From NCBI GenBank assembly GCA_026874595.1, contig CM049318.1, positions 9,528,741 to 9,592,740 of the forward strand: a stretch of DNA of 64,000 nucleotides, written 5' to 3'. Shown piece by piece: positions 43,584 to 54,609 of the stretch. The position numbers were made by a program, and so were the translations under genes. Under the pieces are notes generated by a model. That model saw only the letters and a program-made list of their open reading frames with translations, searched no databases and was not told the origin of the DNA. Origin of the DNA: Sipunculus nudus. Taxonomy: Eukaryota > Annelida > Sipuncula > Golfingiida > Sipunculidae. The stretch's first letter is position 1. Every line of letters begins with the position of its first letter.

Positions 43584-43633
<50 letters not shown>
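43572..43633. repeat. (TA)n microsatellite
   Basis: A TA run left of the nested MITE. Confidence 0.9.
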
Positions 43634-43636
<3 letters not shown>

Positions 43637-43754
43637 TGAAACCTCGTTGTGTCGAACTCGCTTAAGTCGAATACCCAACTTATGTCGAAGTTAAAGACCC
43701 GATATTTCGGACAACTCTGGTTAAGTTAAACCCGCTTGACACAACGAGGTTTTA

Positions 43755-43757
<3 letters not shown>
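43634..43757. mobile_element. 124-bp pogo-like MITE within a (TA)n tract
   Basis: The terminal inverted repeats CAGTGAAACCTCGTTGTGTC and CAGTAAAACCTCGTTGTGTC agree at 19 of 20 positions. TA lies directly outside both ends. The size and ends fit a pogo/Tigger-derived MITE. Confidence 0.85.

Positions 43758-43806
<49 letters not shown>
43758..43806. repeat. (TA)n microsatellite
   Basis: A TA run right of the nested MITE. Confidence 0.9.
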
Positions 43807-43810
<4 letters not shown>

Positions 43811-44999
43811 ATATATACACTATATATATACTTAATCATATTTCAAATAATTATAATGTTTAAGAAAATAAATTATTTTGATAATTCTAAGCTAGGTTTA
43901 GATATAACATTTTTTTAGCAAATAGATGCAGTCTTTAATTCTATTGATAAATATATTTCATTTGCAAAATTATAATATTATTCTCTGATAAGTTGGGGGG
44001 GGGGGGGTGATTACATTGACCATCCCCTCTTGACAAATAGATCCCCCTATATTGACGCCCCTGCTTGTGTGCAATTTCTTTTCACACAAAATTCACGGGA
44101 GGGAATAGTCAAATGACTTCGGCGCCAATGCAGCACACGCATAACGCAGTCCGTTTTATTTTCTTTGACAACGTATCTCTGGCAAGTGACAGCAAGGCGA
44201 TCGTGTTTGAGAGTGTTCTTCTTGACAGTTAATAAGCTGAATAACGACAAGTTTTAGTAAGTGACACAATTGCTCTCTCGGAATCAATTGTATGGCCAGG
44301 CCCGCGTGCTATGGCCTCGCATCTAAACCTACTTGAGCACAAGCGATGTGCGAATGATACCTCACCAATACTTTTGCGAGTAAACTGCTACGTCGATTGG
44401 CCTGACATCCCAGCCAAAGCCGATGAACTCTGCTTGCTCGAGTACAAACGGAATATGGTTGATAATACACCAGTGCTCTTTGATAAACTGCTCAGTTGCT
44501 TACCAGGGGTACATGGAGCCTGGCGTTGCGCGACTAGCTGTAGTAACAAAACTTTGCTCCGGCGACAGCATCGGCCCAGAGCTAATTAATTAGGGTCAAC
44601 CACCTCGGCTTAACCACCTGACTGCAGGCCTTTGTGACTCGTAATTACAAATAAAAATCATTTGAAGTGTTTACATGCTTTAAAAACATTTCGGAAATAC
44701 GAATAAATTTTCGGTTCTCGATTTTAATTTTCGGAAAAACGAATTTTCGGCATTCCGAAATATGGCACTTTACTGTACTTAGCATTAGTTGTGAACATAT
44801 TTTGCTGTGTAGTTAAGTTGATGTTTTTTATGCATCAGTAGTTAGTGTTGATGCAAGCTGAACCATTTGATTCTGGTGGAAATAACGTCAGCCATAACAT
44901 TTCTTCTCTGTTCCACATTGAACAGAACTTACCTTCCCCTCTTCATCCGCCCTTTCTTGATTGTAAAGAAAGTTTATCCGAAATCATTTGGAAACTTTA

Positions 45000-45590
45000 G
45001 GCAACCTTCTCTTGGAATATTCTGATATATTTGCTAAACATGATTGAGACCTGGGATTTTTTCATATTGTAAAACATAAAATTGACACAGGTTGGGCTTT
45101 GAGGATGAAGAACGAGATCATTTAAACAAAATGTTAGCGACTGGTGTGATTCAGCCCTCTGAGTTGGAATGGGCATCCGCTCCAGTTTTAGTAAGAAAAA
45201 AAGACTGGAATGTAAGTTGGTATATTGACTATCGGCAAATGAATGAAAAGACTGTGAAAGACCAATATCCCCTACCTCTCATTGAGGATTGTTTAGATAT
45301 GTTGGCAGGAACGAAATTCTTTAGTTGTTTAGATTTAGCTTCCGGCTATTACCAAATCGGATTAGCGGAAGATGCAAAAAAAGAAAACTGCCTTCATAAC
45401 ACGTTATGGGTTTTTCGAACACGTTCAAATGGGGTTCGGTTTTTGCAATGCCCCCGCTACATTTATGAGAGCTATGAATATGGTCTTGCGGGATCTTACC
45501 TGGAATAACGTATTGGTTTATCAAGATGACTTGATAGTGCTTGGGGACTCCTTTGAAAAACATGTGTCCAACTTAAAAGAAGCATTTTAA
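45000..45590 (+). pseudogene. gypsy reverse transcriptase remnant
   Basis: Recognised in broken frames: GVIQPSELEWASAPVLVRKK, then YPLPLIEDCLDMLAGTKFFS, then LDLASGYYQI, then FGFCNAPATF, and the catalytic box as VYQDDLIVLG. Canonical enzymes have Y-L/V-D-D there; here the first box position reads Q. At least one frame shift lies at about 45385. A short upstream piece near 45010 fits the N-terminal approach to RT. Confidence 0.85.
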
Positions 45591-45639
45591 AGGTTTTGGC
45601 AGTTTAATCTTAAATTAAAACCTAAGAAATGCTCCTTTC

Positions 45640-46400
45640 TTAAAACAGAAGTAGAGTTCCTAGGACGCAAGATAAGTAGCGATGGGATTGCCAAAACTCC
45701 TGTAAAGAGGTGGGCTATTTCTAAATGGCCAAGGCCACTAAATAAAAAGGAGCCAGAGGCCTTTCTAGATTATACCAATTATCATCGGGCACATGTGGAG
45801 GGTTATGCTATAATTACCGCTGTTCTCTACCTCCTGATTAGACCAAAGGCGAATCTTGTATGGGGTCAGGACCATGATGCGGCATTTCAGCTCCATAAAC
45901 AAGTCCTGGTTTCAGCGCCTCGCGTAGCAGTCCCCTTTTCCACAGGTCAGTTCATACTAGACTGTAATGCATCCGATAATGCTATCGGTGCTGAACTGTC
46001 ACAAGTCCAAAATGGAGTCGAAAGAGTTATCTCCTACACTATTCGGTCTTGTTGCCCCAGCAAAGGAAATAATGCACCACAAGGAAAGCATTGTTAGAAG
46101 TAGTCCGCTTCTGTAGACAATACTGTCATTATTTTCTGGGTCGGCCTTTTCTTATCCGCACCAACCATAAGAGACTTAGCTTGGGTGGCTTGTGCGTTTC
46201 CGATATATAGAGGGACAACTGGCAAGATGGCTTGAGGAGCTAGAACAGTACGATTTTCGAATCTTACATCGCCATGGCCACGAACATGATAACGTTGATG
46301 CTTTGTCACGCGTCCCTGATCGTACACCAAGATGCAATTGTTATAAAGCTGGTGTGAGATTGACTGACCTGCCCTGTAGGGGTTGTACATACTGAACCAG
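45640..46400 (+). pseudogene. gypsy RNase H remnant
   Basis: Segments typical of gypsy RNase H appear in several frames: FQLHKQVLVSAPRVAVPFS, then FILDCNASDNAIGAELSQ, and at the end RWLEELEQYDFRILHRHG followed by NVDALSR. Frame shifts separate the parts. Confidence 0.75.
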
Positions 46401-46980
46401 GGCGAGTCAGCAATGGGAAAGATTTGAACTCGATATTGATGACGTGGTACTATTGCTGTCCGGTCTCCTCAGATACCGTGCTATGTTATAATGTCCAGTT
46501 AGCTGAGCTCGATGCAGAGTTCGGAGAAGTGATACCTATAGAAGAAGTACCTACTATGTCGGACCTTGAGGTCTTAACTCGGTCGGGCCCGGAATTATAT
46601 GAGTTATATTATAATTTTATGGGTCCATCTCTGCCCATGGGGACCATGCGAAGCTGGAGAACTATGAGGGGAATCCGGAGAACGAGTTCGACAATTGTGA
46701 CCCATGCATCCCAGACAATACATTCCATGTGTTCAGTGCCCAGGACCCTGGTTTCAACGCTGAGTCCAGTCAAGAGGACATTGATCCTGAACCTGACGTG
46801 ATAGGTATTGCTAACTGGGTGGAATGTAATCCCAAGTCTCAATTAATAGAATATCAGCACCAACTCCATGATATATGTCCAATATTTGATTGGTTAACTG
46901 AGAAAGGCCCTTCTAAAGCAGATTGGCAGTTGAATAGCCCCGCCACTTAGGCACTATGGAATCATAAGAAACGCGTAAAA
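46401..46980 (+). other. RNase H to integrase spacer of the gypsy element
   Basis: Partly open sequence rich in acidic residues, with shifts between frames. It corresponds to the linker between RNase H and integrase; no separate domain was recognised. Confidence 0.45.
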
Positions 46981-48060
46981 ATCAAAGACCGGTTGCTGTA
47001 CCACCTCTCCGAGGACCCACTATCCCTTCGCCTATTGTTGGTGGTACCATCAGCACTAAAGGCCGAGGTATTAGAAATTGCGCACAGTCTAGAGACTGCA
47101 GGTCATCTAGGTCGTGATAAAACTGTGGCTTGGTTAAAACAGAATTTCTATTGGTACCTATCGAATAGAGATGCTGAGATCTTTGTCAAAGCATCATGTA
47201 GTTCTTGCAACAGAAGCGAGAAACAGTGCAAGAAAATGAGGGCTCAGCTTAAATTTTTCCATGCTAGTTTTCCTATGGAAAGGGTACATCTTGACATAAG
47301 GTCCATTCACTGGCAGTGAGTCTAACAACAAATACATTCTTATGATAACAGACCAGTTTTCCAAATTGGTGGAATGTGTTGCTCTGTCGGAACAAGGAGC
47401 GGAAATGGTAGCAGAAAAGTTCTTTACTCACTTAATTGCAATATTCGGATGCCCTGTTAGTATTCATACCGACAAAAGGACTAATTTTGAATTTGGTCTC
47501 TTTACTACCTTTTGCCAGCTGATGGATATTGCCAAGACGCGAACAACACCTTATTATCCAGCCTCTAATGGACAGGTGGAGCGTCAAGATCATACCCTCC
47601 TTCGGATGATGCGGTATAATATGGATAATCCTAGGAACTGGGATATAGACCTACCAATTTTGAACATGGCCTAACGTTCCGTGAACAGATCCACTGGCTA
47701 TACTGCTAACATGGTCATACTTGGACGGGAGATTTTTCAACCTGCCCCCCCTGTTGATAGGTACCGTCAACGAAAAGGTAAAGGCACAGACAGTCACTGG
47801 GTCACGGACTTGATCATTCGCATGGCTGACATCCATCACAAGGTCAGAATACAACTGAGGGCCAACCAAGAATACCAGAAACTCCACTGTGATTAAAAGA
47901 CGAACATAAATTTGTATACAACTTGAGACCTTGTATATCAAATTGATAAGTCTGTGAGAAAAGGAATAAGTCCCAAACTAAGACTTGTTTGGAAAGGTCC
48001 GTATATTGTGGTGAAAGAAAAGCATCCCATCTACTAAATTAGGTCCAGAAGATCTGACAA
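46981..48060 (+). pseudogene. gypsy integrase remnant
   Basis: The HHCC zinc-binding segment (AGHLGRDKTVAWLKQ then CSSCNRS) at about 47080-47215 is followed by core-domain parts (ITDQFSKLVECV, IHTDKRTNF, TTPYYPASNGQVERQ) up to a stop at 47674. A later GPYIVV at about 47995 fits the GPY/F module of the integrase C-terminus. Several breaks make it non-functional. Confidence 0.8.
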
Positions 48061-48519
48061 GTATATCCATCACAACAAGCTCAAGCTGTGGTCTGACAAA
48101 ACTCTTCCCCTCTGGCTGCAGAGGGCGAGAAACCAGTTCTTTCACGAGGAGAAAGCCTCAGACCGGAGCCTGAGTGATCAGTCAATCGGCCAAGCTAGGA
48201 CCGAGCCTCTTGATCTAGGTTTGGGATCCATTCTTTTTAAGGTACATCCCTAGATACGTCACAAGAGCCTGAGGAGAGGTCTAAAGACTCCCTGCAGCAG
48301 ACGAAAGTTTACCACGTACTCGATCACGCAGTGGCAAACTGATCCGGCGACCCGCCTATTTCAAGGATTACCTTCTGGATCTAATATAATCCTTAGGTGC
48401 ACGCCTGCTAGGTCAAGAGACTATAATTAAAATATTGAAAATTTTAATATTATCTTTTTGTCTTCTTTGGAGACTCGGGGCCAAAAATCACCATAGGGAT
48501 ATATATACAAATAAATATA

Positions 48520-48860
48520 ATGGATATCCAGGACGAATCTCTATTTGTGCCAGATTATGAAGAGGAAACACCGGCAATCTGTACGTGTTCAAAAAGTAAA
48601 AAAAAGACAAAAAAGAAACAGGTTCATAAGTTTCCAATATGTGAAGAATCACCTGCGGAGGCATGTTGTACGAAATCACCTACAATGGTGGTCTCAGGCT
48701 GAAGCTGCCTGCTGGCATTGTCATGTTCAGGAGGGCCATTCATCATTCCTCCGTAAACATGAGCATGACACGCGATCTCCGGAGGCTCAACAATGGAACC
48801 ATTGGATCCAAGGGCTTTTGGTCATCTTTCAGGGACAGATTTGACGGGCGTCTCTTGAAC
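48520..48860 (+). pseudogene. zinc-finger-like segment in the extra 3' region of the gypsy element
   Basis: In one frame KKQVHKFPICEE, and in the shifted frame HLRRHVVRNHLQWW then ACWHCHVQEGHSSFLRKHEH, give Cys and His spacing like a C2H2-type finger followed by a second Cys/His cluster. A lysine-rich stretch precedes it. The two frames differ by a small shift near 48640. The assignment rests on Cys/His pattern only. Confidence 0.45.
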
Positions 48861-48899
48861 ATCTGAGACATTACGTGGTCCAGTCTGCCTGCCACACAC

Positions 48900-49383
48900 A
48901 GAAGAAAATTACTCCGAATGATCAGGCAGGTCTGCGTGCTCTCTCCTCAGACCATAATTGGACGGTACCTGAAAGTCGGTATCGCTGGTCTCATACATTG
49001 GGAAACTCGGATTCACCTGGCACAGCACCAGTCCGTGACTTTCAAGAAAAGTCTGTCTGCCCTGGAACCCTCCTGGATTCGGGACATCATTGATACGCAT
49101 GCGCACGTGGACATGCTCCTCGCCTGGAATCAGGAGTCACTGGTTTTCTTTCAGGGACGATGTACGATAAATCACAACGTTACAGGGATTGTGGCAGACT
49201 TTGTATATCTAGAACACTGGCCAGATCACAAAACCATCAGGTCAGGCCAAAGGTCAAATGTTTATTTGGTGTTCACCCCAGACTCATCAAAGCCCCTCAC
49301 CAAATTAATCACCCACCTCCCGTCAGGAAACCCTTTGCCCTACGCGGAAGAACCCAGACAGTTGATCAAAACAGACGTATAAG
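48900..49383 (+). pseudogene. TatD-like hydrolase segment next to the 3' repeat
   Basis: The open run 48918-49382 includes VGIAGLIHWETRIHLAQHQ and then IIDTHAHVDMLLAWNQ; the His-x-His is the first metal-binding motif of TatD-type amidohydrolases. GIVADFVYLEHW follows, and a shifted frame supplies FGVHPRL, the usual G-x-H-P block. TatD enzymes are metal-dependent nucleases. The rest of the domain is absent: the segment runs straight into the 3' direct repeat. It resembles the TATDN2-type branch more than bacterial TatD, by eye. Confidence 0.55.
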
Positions 49384-49492
49384 ACCACAAAGATCCACAA
49401 TCATCCGACCGCTGCCTTTCTGCCTTCTGTCGTTCAAGTTCTCAGGTAGGTTAAACCTACAGTGATATATTTATTATTGCGGGCGTTACAAA
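49384..49492 (+). repeat. 3' terminal direct repeat (LTR-like)
   Basis: Partner of 41990-42097. The two copies differ at a handful of positions, so the element is not recent. Confidence 0.7.
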
Positions 49493-49937
49493 ATGAATAT
49501 TCTTTTTTATGTTACTGACTGTGACTACTTTTAAATATATGTTTATGAAAGAAAAAGTATTCCATAAACTTCAAAACTTACAAATTAAATATATATGTAA
49601 AGACATTTGCCTGTTAGTAATATTAATGAAAAGTGCTTAATGATGTGACTGATATTACTCACATTTTCTCCATTTCTCCATTTTTATATTTGCAAATGTT
49701 ATGCAAATATTATACCAATAAACTGTTGTAAGCATCTTTTGTTTTATCCAGACAGTTGAAGATACAGCAGTTTATATGAACATTGTAAAATTCACGAAAA
49801 TGATGTTCCGATGTTATATATAAACTCTATCCAAAGATATATAAGCAATTATATTTAATATATTAAATATATATAATATTTCCCTGTAAATTACATACTT
49901 TTGTATCAAGACTGGTTGAAATACAATAAGATTCGAA

Positions 49938-49980
49938 CAGTGGCGTAGACAGGTCTTCAGACCTGGGGGGGGGATGGTAA

Positions 49981-50014
<34 letters not shown>

Positions 50015-51363
50015 ACCTACTTAGGGGTTGTTCTATACTGTTATGTGTCTTCGACTTCTTAGAGAGATTGAAAATTGAAAATTCACAAAGTTATATCCTG
50101 GTAAATATTATGAACAAAAAAAAATTCCAGCTTCTCTGAACCACATTTTCTGACCCAAACTATATATTTCAAATTGATAAATACATGCTACTAATGTTTA
50201 GGAGTTTTCTTAGCAACATATTAGAGCAATCAAATTATTTGATTTATAAGACATTACAAATGAGATTTACAAAAATGATATATATATATACATAAACTTT
50301 TCTAATTTTTAAGTTGAGTCTTCACAACTGAACATTGTTGAAAGATCTGCAATCAATCTTTTTCCTCTCAGACTTCCTTACATTTCTCATGAAAACGTGT
50401 GAAGAGCTTTTCTATATGTTTAGTGATTAAATACTTAAAGAAGACCATTGAACCTGTCCTCATAATTTGATGACATGAATTCTTGTTTGCAATGATTCTG
50501 TTGTGATGATTCTATATTAGATATAATTATAAATGTGATAAAAAGAATTTTTAACTATTCTCCCGATGGATTTTCCTCGATTTATCTGTCCTTTTTAAAA
50601 AGTTCTTATTAATTCCCTTGATACATATTGTCTTAATATGTAACTATGCCTGTTAGTACAAGAATTCTTTGGTATCCTATGTAAGCAATACATAATTTAT
50701 AGACTATGTCTACACTGACATCATGTATTAGAACGATTTTGAAGACATGATTTTTCTTCAATGAAATTTTAAAATTTTGAACTAGACATTTAATTTATTT
50801 TCCCCATTCAATCAACATACCAAAGGAAAAAAAGAATGATGTGACGATTATGAAGATACCATAAATTATTTTTTTTTCACATGAAATTGTTTACTTTTAG
50901 CTGGTTTCTGTGCTTTGGCCGAATGCATCATAAATTATGAGAATGTGTTATTTGTAGAATAATTTAATATTAATTCATATGATTAATAGATTATCATATA
51001 GCTATGGAGGTCTTAGTCTGCACATTAAATTGTATACTTAACGATAATAGTAATTACGGTAAGACTGTAATTGAATATTATGAGCGTATCTCCACTACAG
51101 ATACAAAATATACGAAACTTATGGTGAAGCTCTGATTAACGATCCTTGAATGAACGACGCGAGACAGTTTTTACTTCTAATACCTCACAACGTTCGTTAT
51201 AAATATTATTACTATTAACTGGCATGTATTGCATAATTACTATAGTTTTGCTTTTTTCCACATGGAAACCTGGGGGGGGGTGATTGTACACAGCACCCCC
51301 CCCACCTAAAATTCTGGGGGGGGGGGTATGCTCCCCCATCCCCCCCGTTATCTACGCCCCCTG
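49938..51363. mobile_element. 1.43-kb hAT-like element with perfect 8-bp target duplication
   Basis: The ends CAGTGGCGTAGACAGG and, inverted, CAGGGGGCGTAGATAACG are flanked by exact GATTCGAA copies at 49930-49937 and 51364-51371. G-rich runs lie just inside both ends. The interior is AT-rich with no transposase, so it is non-autonomous. The intact duplication suggests a clean insertion. Confidence 0.9.
49982..50012. repeat. (TA)n microsatellite
   Basis: A TA run inside the left part of the hAT-like element. Confidence 0.9.
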
Positions 51364-51624
51364 GATTCGAATAGGACTAACTGGCATGTTACCGTATTGG
51401 AATTTACCAAGGATTCAATAGAGTGGGTTTTCATGGTTTATTCCAAAGAACTATTACAGCAAACTTTGCCTTCTTCGACTTCAACGTGTCTTTTCCAGAC
51501 CCATATTCATCAAAAACAGCAAACTAAATTTAGATTATTGAAAATTGTAAACTTTAAACTTAATTCATTTTGCATTGATAAATGAAGGATTGTACAAATA
51601 GTTGTAACAATTAATGCGAGGCAC

Positions 51625-51720
51625 TCTCCATGGTTCAGTTGGTAGCGTTCTGTTGTGTCCAGAGGTGGAGGAAACCGGAGAACCCTGAGAAAATCACCGG
51701 CCGACTGTAATAGACCGATT
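51625..51720 (+). repeat. possible tRNA-derived SINE fragment
   Basis: TGGTTCAGTTGGTAGCG resembles a tRNA A box, followed by AAACCGGAGAACCCTGAG. No full tRNA cloverleaf can be drawn, and there is no clear B box. Confidence 0.35.
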
Positions 51721-52667
51721 TACTATTTCATTTTTAAGTAAAACTGTATAAATCTCGAAATGTTAGATCTCCATGTCAATGATAAAGAAACTTTATATTT
51801 TTATTACATGCATATGTGTTTTATTTAGACATTTATATGAATGCAATGATGTAACAATAATATACAGTCTATGTGGAGAAAACCGGTATGTATTTGATAA
51901 TAACAATACAGAGAGTTTAAGAGTATTTTGTCACAACAACTTGATTCATCATTCTCATGGGCCTGCAAATGGAATTTTGATATGGCTTAATACATACGGC
52001 ATTTTCTTAATAATTCCTTTAGATAATGAATTTGATTATTAATGACCCCTAGGTCATAAAATGAGAAATAAAATGTGTGACACTCGAACATCCGCAGGAG
52101 GAGAATTCATGCCCATTAGTAGACGTTAAATACCCTTGATATGAGAATTTACCTGAAACAAGTTTCCTTCATGCATGAATAAAATGTCATCCAGACTCCA
52201 TGTGGCACATATGATTTGGTACGCATGCGCACACAGTTCCTCAAACACTTGCCACATCATTTATTTGGCTACATCTAAATATTCGATCCCATAATATAAA
52301 CCGAATATATAAAAACACATAATAAAATCTTATGTTTTTTTTTTCTCAGCAACAATTATGTCGTATTGTTTGTCAGTGTTTTAAGGATTGTTTAAAAGTT
52401 AGCCATTTTGTTTGATTGCCATTCACATTCACTATACAGTCTAAAGATGCAAAAGTAACAGCTTCTCTCGAAAATTACTTATTGAACGGTTTACCTTACA
52501 TTTTTACGTGTTCTATTATAGCAATTACCGTTTTGAGGTTTAATTTCCCCAGTTGCAGACTGTTTGGGGGGGGTTTCATAGCCTCCAGTTCGGCGCAAAC
52601 ATGAAAATACACGTTAAAGTCTAATCATACCGAATGAAAGATCTTAGAACTGTAATTATACCTAATG

Positions 52668-52877
52668 CAGGGGCGGATCTATTATTTAGAAAAAGGGAGG
52701 GGTCCAACCCAGGAAAACTAATGAAAATCCTAAAAAAAGGTCATCAGGTCTGGAAAAGGAGGGGTCTAGGCCGCAAAATTACGTCTAAAACCCCTTTAAA
52801 AAAGGTTGCTTCGGGTGAAAAAGGGGGTCCGGACCCCCTGGACCCCCCCGCCCCCCCCCCCCCTGGATCCGCTTCTG
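52668..52877. mobile_element. ~210-bp hAT-like MITE with internal poly-C tract
   Basis: The ends are CAGGGGCGGATC and, inverted, CAGAAGCGGATCCAGG, with a G/C-rich interior. A target duplication was not clear. The same family occurs at 63013-63229. Confidence 0.6.
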
Positions 52878-53308
52878 TTATGTCACAGTTATGGCAGGTG
52901 CCCGCCGACTAAAATTATCTGAGGCATTGCAATACAGGATCATCCTACATATCTATCCAGACTGACTCATATAAATCACGGATGGGCAAACATACGTGGT
53001 AAGTCTGTGCGCTCTGTAAACATTCTTGCACTGCTGTTGAATTTGTGCATAATGTTACTTGTATACACGTAAACAATTTGATGAAAGGGTCCATGCCTGA
53101 ATTACAGCCAGGGGCCCCATTCAGCCTTAATCTCCCCCTGTGAGCACCCAAGCGAAATCCCAGGGTATTATCCCTTATATCCGGATTATGCTTAACACCA
53201 GTTCATGCCACCACACAAGCGTGTATGCTCACTTAAGGTGTTTTGGTTTCTCAAAGGTAGGACAGTTGGTATTACAATTACACTTTTACTTAACTCATTT
53301 GCAAATTT

Positions 53309-53395
53309 CAGAAGCGGGTCCAGGGGGAGGGTCCAGGGGGTCTAAACCCTCTGAGCCAGGGGCGTAGCCGGGGGGGGGGGGGGGGGGGGCGCAGG
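53309..53395. mobile_element. fragment of the GGGGCG-ended MITE family with poly-G tract
   Basis: CAGAAGCGGGTCCAGG at the left is followed by CAGGGGCGTAGCCGG and a long G-run. It appears to be two overlapping or truncated element ends. Confidence 0.45.
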
Positions 53396-53485
53396 CCGGT
53401 CGCATCCAGTACTCGCCGTCCTTTCGGTTATTTCATTTAGTCTAATACAAACAAATAAACAAACAAACAAATATATATATATATA

Positions 53486-54544
53486 CAGTAGAACGCCTGC
53501 TATCGGCCACGCCTCAATAACGGTCAATACGTGTATAACGGTCACTTTTTCCGATCCCGAATTTTTGACCGTTATATTTCATAATTATTTTGTTGTCAAT
53601 TACGGTCACTCCTCTATTCCCTATTACGGCCAGGTCTCTCGGTCCCGCAGGCCGGGAAACGCCTCAATTACGGTCAGGGGTAGTGACTCCGTGACATGGG
53701 CTCAACAAATCGAGCGGCCGCTTCTGACCTCAACATCATTACACAAGTGTCCGCTCTCACATATTCCTGTCTGTTAATGAGTGCTACGATAAAGGTAACC
53801 ACTCGACCATAACTGAGTAGTTTGACACGTAGCCAGCGTCGTTCTACCCCACTCAGCCTCATTAGTATGCATGATAGTATAGGCATGCATTCTCACCTGC
53901 GTGTATGTTTGGGAATCACTCGTGCGAGCCGGATCTTAATCAGGGTGTTTGTCATTTAATTGACGAATGATAAGCCAGCGGGTCCAGATAATTATATCAT
54001 CAGAAAAACGTCAGGCAAACTGTGGATGTTTAAACCTTCTTTAATGTCCTTGTGAAGACGGATATCAAACGAAGACAGTGCGGCAAACATCGCAAAATTT
54101 ACACATACATGAATAATTATGAATGCAAAATAAGCATTGTTACATGTATAAAAATGTTACGCATACCATTATGGCGACCGAGAAAAGACATGAACTTGCT
54201 CTCAAAGAAAAGGTAGATCTGGTCAGGAAGAGTGAGGGAAAAGCAGCCGATAGCTAGCAGAAATCTATGGTGTCGGCCGAACTCAAGTTCAAAACATATT
54301 TTTAAATATTGTTGGTAATTGTCATAAATAGGGTTAACGAGTTTTTAAATATTTTATTTTTTTTTATTGATAATAGTAAGTATACTGATACTGTATATAC
54401 GTTTATTTTGTTGATTGTAATAAAGATTGAACTTGGTTTCGTGTTACATTTTGACCTATCCTAGTCAAGTCCTGTATAACGGCCACTCCTGTATTAAGGC
54501 CACTTACACCCAGTCCCGACGGTGACCGTAATACAGGCGTTCTA

Positions 54545-54547
<3 letters not shown>
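53486..54547. mobile_element. 1.06-kb pogo/Tigger element
   Basis: The terminal inverted repeats begin with an identical CAGTAGAACGCCTG on both sides and are flanked by TA. The copy sits between (TA)n tracts. ACGGTCA-like motifs recur in the subterminal regions. A transposase N-terminal remnant at 54171 supports the family; the rest of the transposase is deleted. Confidence 0.85.
54171..54327 (+). pseudogene. pogo transposase N-terminal remnant
   Basis: The ATG at 54171 opens a frame reading MATEKRHELALKEKVDLVRK and continuing to GKAAD, which fits the CENP-B/psq helix-turn-helix start of pogo transposases. A stop follows; a shifted frame continues LAEIYGVGRTQVQNIF, the expected next block. 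The catalytic DDE part is missing. Confidence 0.75.
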
Positions 54548-54604
<57 letters not shown>

Positions 54605-54609
54605 ATATA
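54548..54609. repeat. (TA)n microsatellite
   Basis: A long TA run with one TTA interruption, directly right of the pogo/Tigger element. Confidence 0.9.

Larger units (their letters stand above)
43322..44063. mobile_element. hAT-like non-autonomous element with 8-bp target duplication
   Basis: The terminal inverted repeats are CAGTGGCGTCAATTTT and, inverted, CAGGGGCGTCAATATA. Exact 8-bp copies of CTTGTGTG flank the element at 43314-43321 and 44064-44071. The ends and duplication length fit the hAT superfamily. No transposase remains. It contains long (TA)n tracts, a nested MITE and a poly-G run near the right end. Confidence 0.85.
43075..44775. mobile_element. pogo-like element, interrupted by a hAT-like element
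   Basis: The ends are CAGTAGAGCGCT and, inverted, CAGTAAAGTGCC, each next to a TA dinucleotide (43073-43074 and 44776-44777). The subterminal TTCGGAAAAACGAATTTT occurs near both ends. No transposase was recognised; the frames at 44047-44250 and 44311-44589 match nothing I know. Without the inner hAT-like copy the element is about 960 bp. Confidence 0.6.
41990..49492 (+). mobile_element. decayed Ty3/gypsy retrotransposon with an extra 3' coding region
   Basis: The element is bounded by direct repeats at 41990-42097 and 49384-49492. Its order is leader, RT, RNase H, integrase, extra region, 3' repeat, which is the Ty3/gypsy order for pol. The pol frames are broken by many shifts and stops, so it is inactive. 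A pogo-like element (43075-44775) interrupts the leader or gag part. The part between integrase and the 3' repeat, where some gypsy elements carry env, instead encodes zinc-finger-like and TatD-like segments. No gag protein was recognised. Confidence 0.75.

Noticed and set aside
51640-51670. A tRNA gene
   Set aside because: Only an A-box-like string is present; no cloverleaf or clear B box can be drawn.
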